Shown: positions 29,858 to 39,710 of the stretch, piece by piece | Numbering within the stretch: position 1 is the stretch's first letter | How the letters are laid out: each line of letters begins with the position of its first letter | Source of the DNA: Sanguibacter antarcticus | Lineage (GTDB): Bacteria; Actinomycetota; Actinomycetes; Actinomycetales; Cellulomonadaceae | Length of the DNA: 64,000 nucleotides | Direction of reading: 5' to 3' | Assembly: GCF_002564005.1 (NCBI RefSeq) | Contig: NZ_PDJG01000001.1 | Coordinates: forward strand, 434,001 to 498,000 | Translations under genes and position numbers: made by a program | The notes under the pieces: generated by a model | Databases searched by the model: none | What the model was told of the DNA's origin: nothing | What the model saw: only the letters and a program-made list of their open reading frames with translations

Positions 29858-30403
29858 TCAGAGCGCGCCGCCAGCGGCCTGGGGCGCGTCCGTGGACTCG
29901 CCACCGTCACCGACCTGCTCGCGGGCGACGTAGTTCTCGAGGTCGAAGAGGTTGTCCACCGCACGGCGGGCGACGGTCAGCAGGGTGTTCGCCGAGGCGA
30001 CCTCCTCGACCTGCTCCTTGAGGAACCACAGGAGGAACTGCTCGCCGAGCGCGTCACCTTCGGCACGCGCGGCGCGGAAGATCGCCTCGATCTGCGAGGT
30101 CACCTGCTTCTCCTGCTCGAGCGCCAGCTGGATCGGCTCGACGACGTTCGCGAAGTCGTTGCGCACCGCGCTCCCCGACGGGATCTGGACGGCGAGATCG
30201 CGGTCGAGCATGTACTGGACGATCATCATCGCGTGGTTGCGCTCTTCGATCGCCTGGCGGTAGAAGTGCGCAGCGAGCTGCGGAAGATCCTGCCTGTCGA
30301 ACCACACGGCGATCGCGATGTACTGCTGGTGCGCGTCGAACTCGTGGCCGACCTGTTCGCGCAGGAGGGTGAGAAATTGGGAGTCAGCTGCTGTCGTCGT
30401 CAT
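29858..30403 (-). CDS. bfrB: Ferritin (BfrB-like iron storage protein)
   Basis: A 181-residue ferritin that closely follows the pattern of mycobacterial BfrB. A four-helix bundle has ferroxidase residues in HEFDAHQQYIAIA (E21, Y28) and EERNHAMM (E54, H57), then a Glu/Gln-rich third helix and FLLWFLKEQVEEV. It oxidises Fe2+ and stores it as ferric mineral in a 24-mer shell. No haem-ligand Met typical of bacterioferritin is evident. TACGGT lies six bases before the ATG with no ribosome binding site, so the message may be leaderless. An iron-regulator box was not recognised. Confidence 0.93.
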   Translation of the reverse strand: MTTTAADSQFLTLLREQVGHEFDAHQQYIAIAVWFDRQDLPQLAAHFYRQAIEERNHAMMIVQYMLDRDLAVQIPSGSAVRNDFANVVEPIQLALEQEKQVTSQIEAIFRAARAEGDALGEQFLLWFLKEQVEEVASANTLLTVARRAVDNLFDLENYVAREQVGDGGESTDAPQAAGGAL

Positions 30404-30468
30404 AGAAGAACCGTAGCGCCGAGTCGGGCTCCTGGCCGTCCGGGACGACCACTGCGTGCCTGTGGGCG

Positions 30469-30494
30469 GGAATGCTGGACCGACGACGGGTGTT
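30469..30494 (+). promoter_or_regulatory. Sigma-R (SigR/SigH) type promoter
   Basis: GGAAT (30469-30473), exactly 18 bases, then GTT (30492-30494): the published sigma-R consensus GGAAT-N18-GTT. It lies about 120 bp before the sigR ATG, so it probably drives thiol-stress autoinduction. Transcription should begin near 30502-30506. Confidence 0.72.
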
Positions 30495-30614
30495 GACGCC
30501 CTCGTGACATGCGGACTGAAAGAACGACCTGACGTGGCTGCCCCTGCTGGCGCAGCTCTGGCGCGCGCCGTGAGCGTGGGCGAGGGCCCGGTGGTGGCGC
30601 TACGCTCGGTCCTG

Positions 30615-31265
30615 ATGACCGAGGACACGAACCGCGCTCCCCAGACCGAGGACGATGCTGCACGGACCGCACGGTTCGAGCGCGACGCTCTGGCGCACCT
30701 GGACCAGCTCTACTCGGCGGCGCTGCGGATGACCCGTAACCCCACCGATGCCGAGGATCTCGTCCAGGAGACGTTCGCGAAGGCGTTCGCTGCGTTCCAC
30801 CAGTACCGGCCCGACACCAATCTCAAGGCGTGGCTGTACCGGATCCTCACCAACACGTTCATCAACAACTACCGCAAGAAGCAGCGTGAGCCGCAGCAGT
30901 CGGCGGCGGAGGACGTCGAGGACTGGCAGATCGCGCGTGCTGCCTCCCACACCTCCACCGGGCTGAGGTCGGCGGAGGCCGACGCGCTCGACCGTCTGCC
31001 GGACTCTGACGTCAAGCGGGCGCTGCAGGAGATCCCTGAGGACCGCCGGATGGCCGTCTACCTGGCCGATGTCGAGGGGTTCCCGTACAAGGAGATCGCT
31101 GAGATCATGGGTACGCCGATCGGGACAGTCATGTCGAGGCTGCACCGCGGTCGCGCCCAGCTGCGAGAGCTGCTCCGGGACTACGCAGTCGACCGTGGTT
31201 TCGTCCCCTCGGGCGAGGGCGCGACCACCGGCCGGACGACGCACGGCAAGGAGGACGCGCGGTGA
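30615..31265 (+). CDS. sigR: Thiol-stress ECF sigma factor SigR (SigH type)
   Basis: A 216-residue ECF sigma factor. Region 2 has [30 protein letters not shown] and [17 protein letters not shown]. Region 4 has [28 protein letters not shown] and [18 protein letters not shown]. This is the family that controls thioredoxin and mycothiol genes on disulfide stress. Held by RsrA when reduced, it is freed on oxidation. ATG 30615 gives the usual short form, but the frame stays open to GTG 30456 with in-frame GTG 30504, so a longer isoform is possible. The stop overlaps rsrA (GTGA). Confidence 0.95.
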   Translation: MTEDTNRAPQTEDDAARTARFERDALAHLDQLYSAALRMTRNPTDAEDLVQETFAKAFAAFHQYRPDTNLKAWLYRILTNTFINNYRKKQREPQQSAAEDVEDWQIARAASHTSTGLRSAEADALDRLPDSDVKRALQEIPEDRRMAVYLADVEGFPYKEIAEIMGTPIGTVMSRLHRGRAQLRELLRDYAVDRGFVPSGEGATTGRTTHGKEDAR

Positions 31266-31516
31266 GCGACGACTGCGACAACGTCATCGAGCGTCTCTTC
31301 GAGTACCTCGACTCGGAGATGACAGCGGACGATGCTGAGAAGATGCGGACCCATGTTGCCGAGTGCTCGCCGTGCCTGGCTGAGCTCGGTATCGACGAGA
31401 TGGTCAAGCGGCTCTTGCGACGCTCCTGCGTCGAGCAGGCGCCAGAGTACCTGCGCCTGCGTATCCATGAGCAGATCGTCCTCTACTCGGCGGACGGTTC
31501 GCCGAGAGAGAGCTGA
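31262..31516 (+). CDS. rsrA: Mycothiol-system zinc-binding anti-sigma factor RsrA
   Basis: An 84-residue ZAS-family anti-sigma factor. The zinc motif H31-x3-C35-x2-C38 (HVAECSPC), plus C5 and C56, match the redox cysteines of Streptomyces RsrA. Oxidation forms a disulfide, releases zinc and frees SigR. GTG 31262 overlaps the sigR stop by four bases, ensuring coupled stoichiometry. A strong hairpin follows. Confidence 0.95.
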   Translation: MSDDCDNVIERLFEYLDSEMTADDAEKMRTHVAECSPCLAELGIDEMVKRLLRRSCVEQAPEYLRLRIHEQIVLYSADGSPRES

Positions 31517-31560
31517 GCCGGGACGGCGCACGCGGTGCGACCGACGTCCGTGCGAACGAC

Positions 31561-31594
31561 CGAGGGCCCCGATGCGTGCGCATCGGGGCCCTCG
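31561..31594. terminator. Bidirectional hairpin terminator between rsrA and bL37 gene
   Basis: Perfect 16-bp stem CGAGGGCCCCGATGCG / CGCATCGGGGCCCTCG with a TG loop centre, between the converging rsrA and bL37 genes. Confidence 0.82.
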
Positions 31595-31609
31595 TCTGTC
31601 GCTGGCGAA

Positions 31610-31684
31610 TCAGGCGTTGGGACGCTTGCCGTGGTTCGCTGCGTTCTTCTTACGGTCACGACGCTTGCGTCCGCGCTTGCTCAT
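31610..31684 (-). CDS. 50S ribosomal protein bL37
   Basis: A 24-residue, very basic protein reading MSKRGRKRRDRKKN and ending ANHGKRPNA. It matches the pattern of bL37, the tiny actinobacterial 50S protein first seen in the Mycobacterium smegmatis ribosome structure. AAGGAG lies 6 nt before the ATG, the best ribosome binding site in this area. Its length and composition put it below usual gene-calling thresholds. It has its own upstream gap and shares the downstream hairpin with rsrA. Confidence 0.88.
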   Translation of the reverse strand: MSKRGRKRRDRKKNAANHGKRPNA

Positions 31685-31844
31685 GGTGATCTCCTTGAAT
31701 CAAAAGGACTGGTAGCCGCGCGTGTGGCCGCACGAGCCTCGACTCTATGATCCCACACGTCCTGGGATGCCGAGGCACGACGATGTGTGAGGTCCGTAGC
31801 GGGTGACCCGGCGGGCGGGTCCTCAAGTCCGGACGGTGCGTGCC

Positions 31845-31856
31845 GATAACACTGGC
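31845..31856 (+). promoter_or_regulatory. Putative -10 element for leaderless pilT
   Basis: GATAAC (31845-31850) ends six bases before the GTG start, and no ribosome binding site lies between. Confidence 0.4.
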
Positions 31857-32945
31857 GTGAGCGAACAGATCCAGTCCGTCATCCCGCTACTCCACGCCCT
31901 GGCCAGCACCGGTGCGTCTGACCTGCACTGCAAGGTCGGATCGTCACCCCGGGTCCGGGTGGACGGTCGCCTGCGCAAGCTCCAGACCCCGTCGCTCGAG
32001 CCCGCCGACACGGTGAACATGCTCTCGGAGGTGCTCCCCGACGACTACATCGAGGACTTCGAGCGCTCCCACGAGGCGGACTTCGCCTTCCAGCTCGACG
32101 AGGTGGGTCGTTTCCGGGTGAACGCATACCAGGCTCGCGGGCACGTCGGTCTCGTCTTCCGGCGGGTGACGGAGGGCACCCTCTCCATCGCCGAGCTCGG
32201 GCTTCCCGAGGTCGTGGGAGAGCTGTCGCTCGAACCTCGTGGCCTCGTCCTCGTCACAGGGCCGACAGGCTCGGGCAAGACGACGACGCTGGCGTCGATG
32301 GTCGACCTCATCAACACGCTCCGCGAGGTGAACATCATCTCGATCGAGGACCCCATCGAGGTCCTGCACACGGACAAGAAGGCGATCATCTCCCAGCGTG
32401 AGGTGCGTCAGGACACCGCGGACTTCGGTTCGGCGCTGCGCGCAGCGATGCGCCAAGACCCGGACGTCATCCTCGTCGGAGAGATGCGCGACGCCGAGAC
32501 CGTCAAGGCGGCTCTCCAAGCGGCAGAGACCGGGCACTTCGTCATGTCGACCCTCCACACGATCGACGCGCAGGAGACGATCAACCGGATCATCGACTTC
32601 TTCCCGCCGCACGAGCAGACCCAGGTCCGCACCGCGCTCGCGCAGTCGTTGCGCGGTATCGTCTCTCAGCGCCTCGTCCGGCGAGCCGACGGGGGTGGGC
32701 GCCGCGTCGTCACCGAGGTCCTCGTCAACACTGGGCGGACCGCGGAAGCGATCGTCAACCCTCAGGACAGCCCGCCCCTGCTCGATCTCATCAAGGACGG
32801 CGAGTACTACAAGATGCAGACGTTCGACCAGCACCTGTTCGACCTCGTCCGTGACGAGGTCATCACGTACGACGAGGCGTGCGGGGCGTCGACGAACCCT
32901 CAAGACCTCACGGTGGAGCTGCGGGCCGCCGGCATCATCTCGTAG
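31857..32945 (+). CDS. pilT: PilT-family type IV pilus retraction ATPase
   Basis: A 362-residue secretion ATPase of the PilT/GspE superfamily. The N-terminal PAS-like part has GASDLHCKVGSSPRVRVDGRL. The core shows Walker A GPTGSGKTTTLASM, the Asp box SIEDPIE, Walker B VILVGEMRDAETV, and the His box STLHTIDAQETINR. In type IV pili PilT depolymerises the fibre. No pilin, PilB or PilC gene lies nearby, so it is an orphan here. GTG 31857 begins the family-typical sequence and seems leaderless. Confidence 0.93.
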   Translation: MSEQIQSVIPLLHALASTGASDLHCKVGSSPRVRVDGRLRKLQTPSLEPADTVNMLSEVLPDDYIEDFERSHEADFAFQLDEVGRFRVNAYQARGHVGLVFRRVTEGTLSIAELGLPEVVGELSLEPRGLVLVTGPTGSGKTTTLASMVDLINTLREVNIISIEDPIEVLHTDKKAIISQREVRQDTADFGSALRAAMRQDPDVILVGEMRDAETVKAALQAAETGHFVMSTLHTIDAQETINRIIDFFPPHEQTQVRTALAQSLRGIVSQRLVRRADGGGRRVVTEVLVNTGRTAEAIVNPQDSPPLLDLIKDGEYYKMQTFDQHLFDLVRDEVITYDEACGASTNPQDLTVELRAAGIIS

Positions 32946-33024
32946 TCCAGGCGGCTGTCTGCTCCGACTTTGTCGTGGTCGCCAGGCCGTCTAGCGTGTG
33001 TACCACCCGACACGAGGAGTGCAC

Positions 33025-33882
33025 ATGCGCAACGAGACCTGGGTGATCGCCGCACCGCGGCTCATCACCACCATGATCGCCTCCGACGCTCTCGACGCGG
33101 CGGCGTCTGGGGAGACGACCTTCGGCGCAGGACCGGGACCGGTCTCGGTGGTGTCCGCCTCCGTGAACGCGGGGTCCGTCCGTGTCGAGGTCTGGGACCG
33201 GCTGGACGTCGAGCTCGAGGTGCTCACTGTCTCTGACCGTCCGCTCGTCGCATCGTTGTCGAACGACGAGCTCCAGGTGTCGTACGAGTTCTCCGGCATC
33301 GAAGGGCTCGTAGACAGGGTCAAGGGCCTGCGCGACAAGGACTCGGCGGACATCGTGCTGCGCGTCCCGCACGGAGCAGCTGTGAAGGTCACCTCGCTCC
33401 GGGCGAGCGTGAGCCTGGAGGGCGTGGACGGACCGATCACGGTGAGCTCTGTCGACGGGCCCGTGGAGATCAACGGAGCCGGCGCACCTGTGAACGTCTC
33501 GACGGTCGCCGGAGCAGTCCGCGTGACCGAGCATCGTGGCGCGGTCAATGTCAAGACCGGCACGGGACGGATCGAGGTGGGTGGTCAGCTCACACGCGCT
33601 GAGGTCAACACCGTCTCGGGTCCGGTCGCGGTGCGTGCGGGGACTCGCGCGAGCCTCATCACGGCGAAGACCGTCTCGTCGACGGTGGCGCTCCACCTGC
33701 CGGACGGGGTCGGTGTCGACCTGCACGCGAGGTCGGTCTCCGGCAGCGTCCTGCTCGACGGGGCGAGCCTCAAGCGCCCGGGCGCGCGGACCGCGCTCGT
33801 CGACCATGTCGAGCCGGACGCGACGACGTTCCTCTCGACGAGCACCATCTCGGGCGACGTGGTCATCTCCCGCGGACAGTGA
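33025..33882 (+). CDS. DUF4097 beta-repeat protein
   Basis: A 285-residue protein, almost entirely short beta repeats of the DUF4097 (YvlB-like) type, for example GPITVSSVDGPVEI, APVNVSTVAGAV and RIEVGGQLTRAEVNTVSG. This predicts a right-handed beta solenoid. There is no signal peptide or membrane helix. Function is unknown; family members are often linked to envelope-stress regulons. ATG 33025 has GAGGAG 6 nt upstream. Confidence 0.85.
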   Translation: MRNETWVIAAPRLITTMIASDALDAAASGETTFGAGPGPVSVVSASVNAGSVRVEVWDRLDVELEVLTVSDRPLVASLSNDELQVSYEFSGIEGLVDRVKGLRDKDSADIVLRVPHGAAVKVTSLRASVSLEGVDGPITVSSVDGPVEINGAGAPVNVSTVAGAVRVTEHRGAVNVKTGTGRIEVGGQLTRAEVNTVSGPVAVRAGTRASLITAKTVSSTVALHLPDGVGVDLHARSVSGSVLLDGASLKRPGARTALVDHVEPDATTFLSTSTISGDVVISRGQ

Positions 33883-33957
33883 CCGTCGGAGGGCGCTCGC
33901 TGCACGGGACCAGGCCGGTGCGGTCGTCGGGCTGAGGCGAGGTGCGACCGGACAAGG

Positions 33958-34572
33958 TCAGACGTCGTCGTCGGGGAGGCCGAGCCACCGGGCCCAGCCG
34001 GTGTGGAGCACGAGCCATGCCATGAGGCCGTAGCCGGCCTGGCCCGGGTACGTCGTGCCGCCCGCGGCGAGGTCGGCGAGCCACTGCTCGTGGTTGACCA
34101 ACGGAGTGAACGTGTCGACGTAGGGGACGCGTCGACGGTTCGCCACGTCGGCGAACGCGGTGGAGAGCTCGCCGATCCGGTCGCGTTCGTGGTCGGCGCC
34201 CGGAGGCGGACCGACGACGAACGCCGGGATCCGACGGTCGTCGGCGACGTCGAGGATGTTGGCCAGGTTGAGACGGCTCCGCGCGACGGTGAGCCCGGCA
34301 GCGACATCCGCGCGCCCGAGGGCGACGACGATACGGTGATCGATGCGAGGATCGTTGAACGCTCGGCGGTTGAACTCACCCTCCCAGCGTGCGCTCAGTG
34401 CTGTGGTGGTCTCGCCGGGCACCGCCAGCGGGAAGATCATCGTCAAGAGCGGCGAGCGTGTCCGTGCGCTCACGCGTCCGAGCCATCCGAGACCCTTCGG
34501 ATCGCCGACCCCCGCAGCGAGCTCGTCGCCGACCACGCAGATGCGCAGCTGGTCAGGTGCGGGGGTGGTCAC
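33958..34572 (-). CDS. SGNH-fold protein lacking catalytic residues (pseudo-esterase)
   Basis: A 204-residue protein with SGNH/GDSL architecture. Block I reads VVGDELAAGVGD instead of GDSxxxG, so E17 replaces the nucleophilic Ser. Block V reads GGTTYPGQAGY where DxxHP is expected, so G172 and Y175 replace the catalytic Asp and His. It should not hydrolyse esters; a binding or scaffold role is inference. GTG 34572 has GGGAG 6 nt upstream. It lies downstream of kgd on the same strand, 142 bp apart. Confidence 0.78.
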   Translation of the reverse strand: MTTPAPDQLRICVVGDELAAGVGDPKGLGWLGRVSARTRSPLLTMIFPLAVPGETTTALSARWEGEFNRRAFNDPRIDHRIVVALGRADVAAGLTVARSRLNLANILDVADDRRIPAFVVGPPPGADHERDRIGELSTAFADVANRRRVPYVDTFTPLVNHEQWLADLAAGGTTYPGQAGYGLMAWLVLHTGWARWLGLPDDDV

Positions 34573-34714
34573 GGTGGCTCCCGTTCAGTTCGAGCACGGC
34601 CGGGCGTCCGACGGGAGCGCCCTGACCAATTCTCGGACAGTCAGACGCCAGCGGGGTACCGCAACACGCCGAAGCGCGCCACGATACCCCGCAGGTGCGG
34701 ATGAAGTGTTCCCC

Positions 34715-37700
34715 TCAGCGGGCGAACGCCCGCTCGACGATCTCAGCCTGCTCGGCCTGGTGCTTCTTCGCAGAACCTGCCGCCGGTGACGCTGACGCGC
34801 TGCGGGAGACGACCCGGATCGGGCGCCCGATCGCCTCGGGAGCGTTGAGCGCGACGAACGGCCATGCCCCTTGGTTCTCCGGCTCGTCCTGCACCCACAC
34901 GACCTCGGCGTTGCCGAACGGCGCGAGCGCCTCGTTGAGCGCGGCGCCCTCGAGGGGGTAGAGCTGCTCGAGCCGGAGGATCGCTGTGCGCGTGTCGCCG
35001 GACTTCTCTCGGTGCGCCACGAGGTCGTAGTAGACCTTTCCGGCGCAGATGAGGACGCGGTCGAACGCGTCGCCGCGGGTCGCGCGGGCTGCGGCGGCAT
35101 CGTCACCGATGACCTCGCGGAACGTGCCGCTGGTGAAGTCCTCGGGAGCGGACGCCGCGGCCTTGAGACGCAGCATCGACTTCGGTGTCATGACGACGAG
35201 CGGTCGGCGCGGACGGGCGTAGGCCTGTCGACGCAGGAGGTGGAAGTGCGACGCCGGGGTGCTCGGGAAGGCGACCGTGAGGTTGTCCTCCGCGCACATC
35301 TGCAGGAAGCGCTCGACACGTGCCGACGAGTGGTCGGGTCCCTGACCTTCGTAGCCGTGGGGCAGGAGGAGCACGACCGAGGAGTTCTGGCCCCACTTCT
35401 GCTCGGCAGAGGAGATGAACTCGTCGATGATGGTCTGGGCACCGTTGACGAAGTCGCCGAACTGCGCCTCCCAGAGCACGAGGGCGTCTGGCCGCTCGAC
35501 GGAGTATCCGTACTCGAAGCCGAGGGCTGCGTACTCGCTGAGAGAGGAGTCGTAGACCCAGAACTTGCCCTGGTCCCCGGACAGGTAGAGCAGCGGCGTC
35601 CACTCAGCACCGGTCTCGCGGTCGTGCATGACCGCGTGACGCTGCACGAAGGTGCCGCGGCGCGAGTCCTGACCGGCGAGGCGGACAGGCGTGCCTTCCA
35701 TGAGGAGCGAGCCGAACGCGAGGATCTCGCCGTAACCCCAGTCGATACCCCCCTCGCTCGACATCGCGGCGCGCTTCTCGAGGAGCTGGCCCAGCTTCGG
35801 GTGGACGGTGAAGCCTTCGGGCGGGTTGATGTGCGCGTGGCCGATGCGGTCGAGCACGGACTGCGTCGTCGACGTGGTCCAGCCGACCATGGTGCCGGCG
35901 TCTGCGCGCTGCGACTCGGGTCGTTCGAGACCGGAGACCGGCTCGGAGTCGGCGGGCGGTGTGAAACCGCCCTCCCGGGTCTCGGTGAAGACCCGCTCGA
36001 GCTGCGTCTGGTAGTCCTGGAGGACCTGCTCGGCCTCGTCGACGCTGATGTCGCCTCGGGCGACGAGGTTCTCCGTGTAGAGCTTGCGCACGGAACGCTT
36101 GGCCGCGATGAGGTTGTACATGAGCGGCTGGGTCATCGAGGGGTCGTCGCCCTCGTTGTGGCCACGGCGTCGGTAGCAGATCATGTCGATGATGACGTCA
36201 CGGTCGAACTGCTCGCGGAACTCGAACGCGAGCTGCGCGACACGGACGACGGCCTCGGGGTCGTCGCCGTTGACATGGAAGATCGGGACCTGCAGGCCCT
36301 TGGCGACGTCCGTGCAGTAGAGGGTCGAGCGAGACGAGGAGGGACCTGTGGTGAACCCGACCTGGTTGTTGATGATGACGTGGATCGTCCCGCCGGTGCG
36401 GTAGCCGCGCAGCTGCGACAGGTTGAGCGTCTCGGTGACGACCCCCTGTCCGGCGAACGCAGCGTCACCGTGGATGAGGATCGGCAGGACGGAGAACCCG
36501 TCGCCGCCGAGGTCGATCCGGTCCTGCTTGGCGCGGACGATGCCTTCGAGCACGGGGTCGACAGCCTCGAGGTGCGAGGGGTTGGCAGCGAGGTACACCT
36601 TGGTGCGGGCGCCGGTCTCGGAGGTGAAGGTGCCCTCCGTCCCGAGGTGGTATTTCACGTCACCGGAGCCCTGGACGCTCTTCGGGTCCTGGTTGCCCTC
36701 GAACTCCGCGAAGATCTGCGCGTAGCTCTTGCCGGCGATGTTCGACAAGATGTTGAGCCGACCACGGTGGGCCATGCCGATGCAGACCTCGTCGAGCCCC
36801 TTGTCGGCTGCCTCGGAGAGGACGGCGTCGAGCAGGGCGATGACGGACTCGCCGCCCTCGAGGGAGAAACGCTTCTGGCCGACGAACTTCGTCTGGAGGA
36901 AGGTCTCGAAGGCTTCAGCAGCGTTGAGCCGACGCAGGATGCGGAGCTGCTCCTCGCGGGGCGTGCGCTCGTAGCCGGCCTCGAGCCGGGACTGCAGCCA
37001 CTTGCGCTGCGTGCGGTCAGCGAGGTGCATGTACTCGGCACCGATGCTGCGGCAGTAGGAGTCGCGCAGCAGCCCGAGGATGTCGCGCAGCGTCGCCTTC
37101 GGCTTGCTCCCGAAGCTGCTCGTCGGGAAGACGCGGTCGAGGTCCCAGAGCGTGAGGCCGTGGGTCTGCACGTCGAGGTCCGGGTGCTTGCGCTGGCGGT
37201 AGGCGAGCGGGTCCGTGTCGGCCATGAGGTGACCGCGTGAGCGGTAGGAGTGGATGAGCTCGGCGATGCGGGCAGGCTTGGCCGCTTCGGCGTCGGCGTC
37301 GATGGTGTTGTCACGGACCCAGCGCACGGGCTCGTACGGGACGCGCAGCGACGCGAAGATCCTGTCGTAGAAGCCGTCCTCACCGAGGAGCTTGACGCCG
37401 AGGATCCGCAGGAAGTCGCCCGACTGGGCGCCCTGGATGATCCGGTGGTCGTACGTCGAGGTGATGGTGAGCACCTTGGCGATCGCCATCCGGGAGAGCT
37501 GCTCGAGCGATGCACCGGCGAACTCGGCGGGGTAGTCCATCGCGCCAACGCCGATGATCGTTCCCTGCCCCTGCATGAGGCGCGGCACGGAGTGCACGGT
37601 GCCGATGGTGCCGGGGTTGGTCAAGGAGATCGTCGTTCCCTGGAAGTCCTCGACCGTGAGCTTGTTGTTGCGCGCTCGTCGGACGACGTCCTCGTACGCG

Positions 37701-38671
37701 GACCAGAACTGCGAGAAGTCCATCGACTCGGCGCGCTTGATGCTCGGCACGAGGAGCTGGCGGGTGCCGTCTGGCTTGGCGAGGTCGATCGCGAGGCCGA
37801 GGTTCACGTGCGCCGGCGTGACCACGGCGGGCTTGTCGGCGAGCAAGGTGTAGGCAGAGTTCATCGCTGGCATCTCGGCGAGCGCCTCGACGAGGGCGAA
37901 GCCGATGAGGTGCGTGAAGGAGATCTTTCCGCCGCGACCACGGATGAGGTGGTTGTTGATGACGATGCGGTTGTCCACCATGAGCTTGGCGGGGATCGCG
38001 CGGACCGACGTCGCGGTCGGGACGCCGAGGCTCGACTCCATGTTCGTCACCACGCGGGCTGCCGGGCCGCGGAGCTTTTGTACGTCGTCGTCGGCCGTAG
38101 AGACGGGCGTGGACGTCCGGGTCGCAGCGACCTCGGCGTAGGGCGCCGTCGCAGGCTGGGCGGTGGCGACCGGCGGCGCGGTGGGCGAGTCTGCGTGGAT
38201 CGGTGCGGCCTGGTCGGCCGCGATCTGCACGTCCTGCGCCTGGCGGGTCGCCTGCGGTCCGTGCGACGAGCCGGCCGGCGCCTCCTTCGCTGGGGCGGGC
38301 ACGGGAGCGGGAGCGCTGGGCGTGGGAGTCACAGGTGTGGGGCCGTCCGTCGGGGCTGTGCTCGGGCGCTTGCCGGAAGAGGCGCTCCCAGAGCGTGGGG
38401 CCTGCGGGGCAGGCGGGGTTGTCTCGGTGGTGCTGGGCGACGACGCCGGCGCTGGGCTCGTCGCGGCAGCGGTGCGCGGTGCACCGTTCTGGGGCGTCGA
38501 GCCGGATGCTGAACCGTCCGGCTCGTATCCCTCGAAGAACTCCCACCAGGCGGGATCTACCGCGTTCTTGTCCTGGAGATACTGCTCGTACAACTCGTCG
38601 ACCAGCCACTCGTTCGCACCGAAGACGGCACGCACAGCGCTGGTCGATTCTGATTCAGCACTCGAAGACAC
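34715..38671 (-). CDS. kgd: Multifunctional 2-oxoglutarate decarboxylase/dehydrogenase (Kgd/OdhA)
   Basis: A 1318-residue actinobacterial E2-E1 fusion. The N-terminal helix has [17 protein letters not shown] Pro/Ala/Thr-rich linker (about 45-200) is followed by a succinyltransferase (E2 catalytic) domain without lipoyl domain ([20 protein letters not shown]). The thiamine-diphosphate E1 domains have [21 protein letters not shown] and [15 protein letters not shown]. It feeds the TCA cycle from 2-oxoglutarate and is normally inhibited by unphosphorylated GarA/OdhI. I chose GTG 38671 (VSSSAESES); GTG 38695 is an upstream alternative. Confidence 0.96.
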   Translation of the reverse strand: MSSSAESESTSAVRAVFGANEWLVDELYEQYLQDKNAVDPAWWEFFEGYEPDGSASGSTPQNGAPRTAAATSPAPASSPSTTETTPPAPQAPRSGSASSGKRPSTAPTDGPTPVTPTPSAPAPVPAPAKEAPAGSSHGPQATRQAQDVQIAADQAAPIHADSPTAPPVATAQPATAPYAEVAATRTSTPVSTADDDVQKLRGPAARVVTNMESSLGVPTATSVRAIPAKLMVDNRIVINNHLIRGRGGKISFTHLIGFALVEALAEMPAMNSAYTLLADKPAVVTPAHVNLGLAIDLAKPDGTRQLLVPSIKRAESMDFSQFWSAYEDVVRRARNNKLTVEDFQGTTISLTNPGTIGTVHSVPRLMQGQGTIIGVGAMDYPAEFAGASLEQLSRMAIAKVLTITSTYDHRIIQGAQSGDFLRILGVKLLGEDGFYDRIFASLRVPYEPVRWVRDNTIDADAEAAKPARIAELIHSYRSRGHLMADTDPLAYRQRKHPDLDVQTHGLTLWDLDRVFPTSSFGSKPKATLRDILGLLRDSYCRSIGAEYMHLADRTQRKWLQSRLEAGYERTPREEQLRILRRLNAAEAFETFLQTKFVGQKRFSLEGGESVIALLDAVLSEAADKGLDEVCIGMAHRGRLNILSNIAGKSYAQIFAEFEGNQDPKSVQGSGDVKYHLGTEGTFTSETGARTKVYLAANPSHLEAVDPVLEGIVRAKQDRIDLGGDGFSVLPILIHGDAAFAGQGVVTETLNLSQLRGYRTGGTIHVIINNQVGFTTGPSSSRSTLYCTDVAKGLQVPIFHVNGDDPEAVVRVAQLAFEFREQFDRDVIIDMICYRRRGHNEGDDPSMTQPLMYNLIAAKRSVRKLYTENLVARGDISVDEAEQVLQDYQTQLERVFTETREGGFTPPADSEPVSGLERPESQRADAGTMVGWTTSTTQSVLDRIGHAHINPPEGFTVHPKLGQLLEKRAAMSSEGGIDWGYGEILAFGSLLMEGTPVRLAGQDSRRGTFVQRHAVMHDRETGAEWTPLLYLSGDQGKFWVYDSSLSEYAALGFEYGYSVERPDALVLWEAQFGDFVNGAQTIIDEFISSAEQKWGQNSSVVLLLPHGYEGQGPDHSSARVERFLQMCAEDNLTVAFPSTPASHFHLLRRQAYARPRRPLVVMTPKSMLRLKAAASAPEDFTSGTFREVIGDDAAAARATRGDAFDRVLICAGKVYYDLVAHREKSGDTRTAILRLEQLYPLEGAALNEALAPFGNAEVVWVQDEPENQGAWPFVALNAPEAIGRPIRVVSRSASASPAAGSAKKHQAEQAEIVERAFAR

Positions 38672-38900
38672 GCTGAAATCGCCCACTTTCACCACGGATC
38701 ACAGCCGCTCTATGCGGTCTTGGACTGTCTCAGCCTAGGGCCTAAAGACCTAGACGCGGGACCGAAGTCGCCCGAATCGCCCATCGACTTCGGGCGATTC
38801 TGACCACAGTTCTGCTAGAGGCAAACCGTGGGCAACGGGAGCCTGCTGATCGTCCAAAGGGGGCCTGTGGTTCCCCTCGGCCGAGTATGGCGTCAGCGGG

Positions 38901-39710
38901 TCAGCCTGCGTCCTTGCGCAGGCTGGTGGCCGCGCCGACCGCCGCGAGCACGAGCGCGTAGAGGGCGAGCAGCGCGAGCCCGCCGACCCAGGGGAGGAGG
39001 TTGCCCATGCCCATCGCGCTGTAGACGCTGCCACCGGTGATCGCCTCGCCGGCGGCGCCGGGCAGGTAGGCGACGACCGTCGATCCGAGGTCGCCCGCGG
39101 TCGTGAGCAGCAGGCGCACGACGGGCTCGAGGAACTGCGTATAGACGAGGACGACGACGATCGCCGCGACCTGGTTCGTGATGAGCGAGCCGAGCCCGAC
39201 GCCGAGGACCCCCCAGACCGTCAGCGCCAGGACCGAGCGTCCGACGAGCGTCCACGTGTCCGGGTCTCCGAGGAGCGTCGGGTGTCCCGTGGCGGCCAGC
39301 ACGCCAGCACCCGCCCCGACGGTGCACAGCGTCGCTACGGCACCGAAGAGCGCCCCGACGCCTGCCCCGAGGAGGAGCTTGGCCACGAGGACCTTGAGCC
39401 GGTCAGGCTCTGCGAGGAAGGTCGGGGTGATCGTGTTGTGACGGTACTCCCCGGTGATCGAGAGGGCTCCGACGATGACGGGGAACACGTAGCCGAAGGC
39501 AGCCGCGACCCCGTAGACGGAGGAGCGCACTGTCTCGGGCGTGATCGCCGTCGGCGCGTCCTGGGCCCCCGACCCGTCGGGGGAGATCGTCAGGGTGAGC
39601 GCGAGCATCCCACCGAGAAAGGCCATGTACACAGCAGTCGCCAGGAGGAGGATCCACCACAGGCGCGTCGTGACGAGCTTGCGGTACTCGCTCCGGAGCA
39701 GGGCGTTCAT
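38901..39710 (-). CDS. ABC-2 type transporter permease
   Basis: A 269-residue permease with six hydrophobic helices (near 18-40, 68-92, 105-135, 155-180, 185-205 and 235-260) and the typical ABC-2 start MNALLRSEYRKLVTTRLWW. A segment TGEYRHNTITPTFLAEP follows helix 2. It pairs with the ATP-binding gene upstream (ATGA overlap) and probably exports a lipid, peptide or antibiotic. It is the last gene of the regulator-kinase-ABC operon. Confidence 0.9.
   Translation of the reverse strand: MNALLRSEYRKLVTTRLWWILLLATAVYMAFLGGMLALTLTISPDGSGAQDAPTAITPETVRSSVYGVAAAFGYVFPVIVGALSITGEYRHNTITPTFLAEPDRLKVLVAKLLLGAGVGALFGAVATLCTVGAGAGVLAATGHPTLLGDPDTWTLVGRSVLALTVWGVLGVGLGSLITNQVAAIVVVLVYTQFLEPVVRLLLTTAGDLGSTVVAYLPGAAGEAITGGSVYSAMGMGNLLPWVGGLALLALYALVLAAVGAATSLRKDAG
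38903..38924 (-). terminator. Hairpin overlapping the permease stop codon
   Basis: AGCCTGCG (38903-38910) pairs with CGCAGGCT (38917-38924) around a 6-nt loop within the last codons and stop of the permease. It may end the four-gene operon. Confidence 0.5.
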
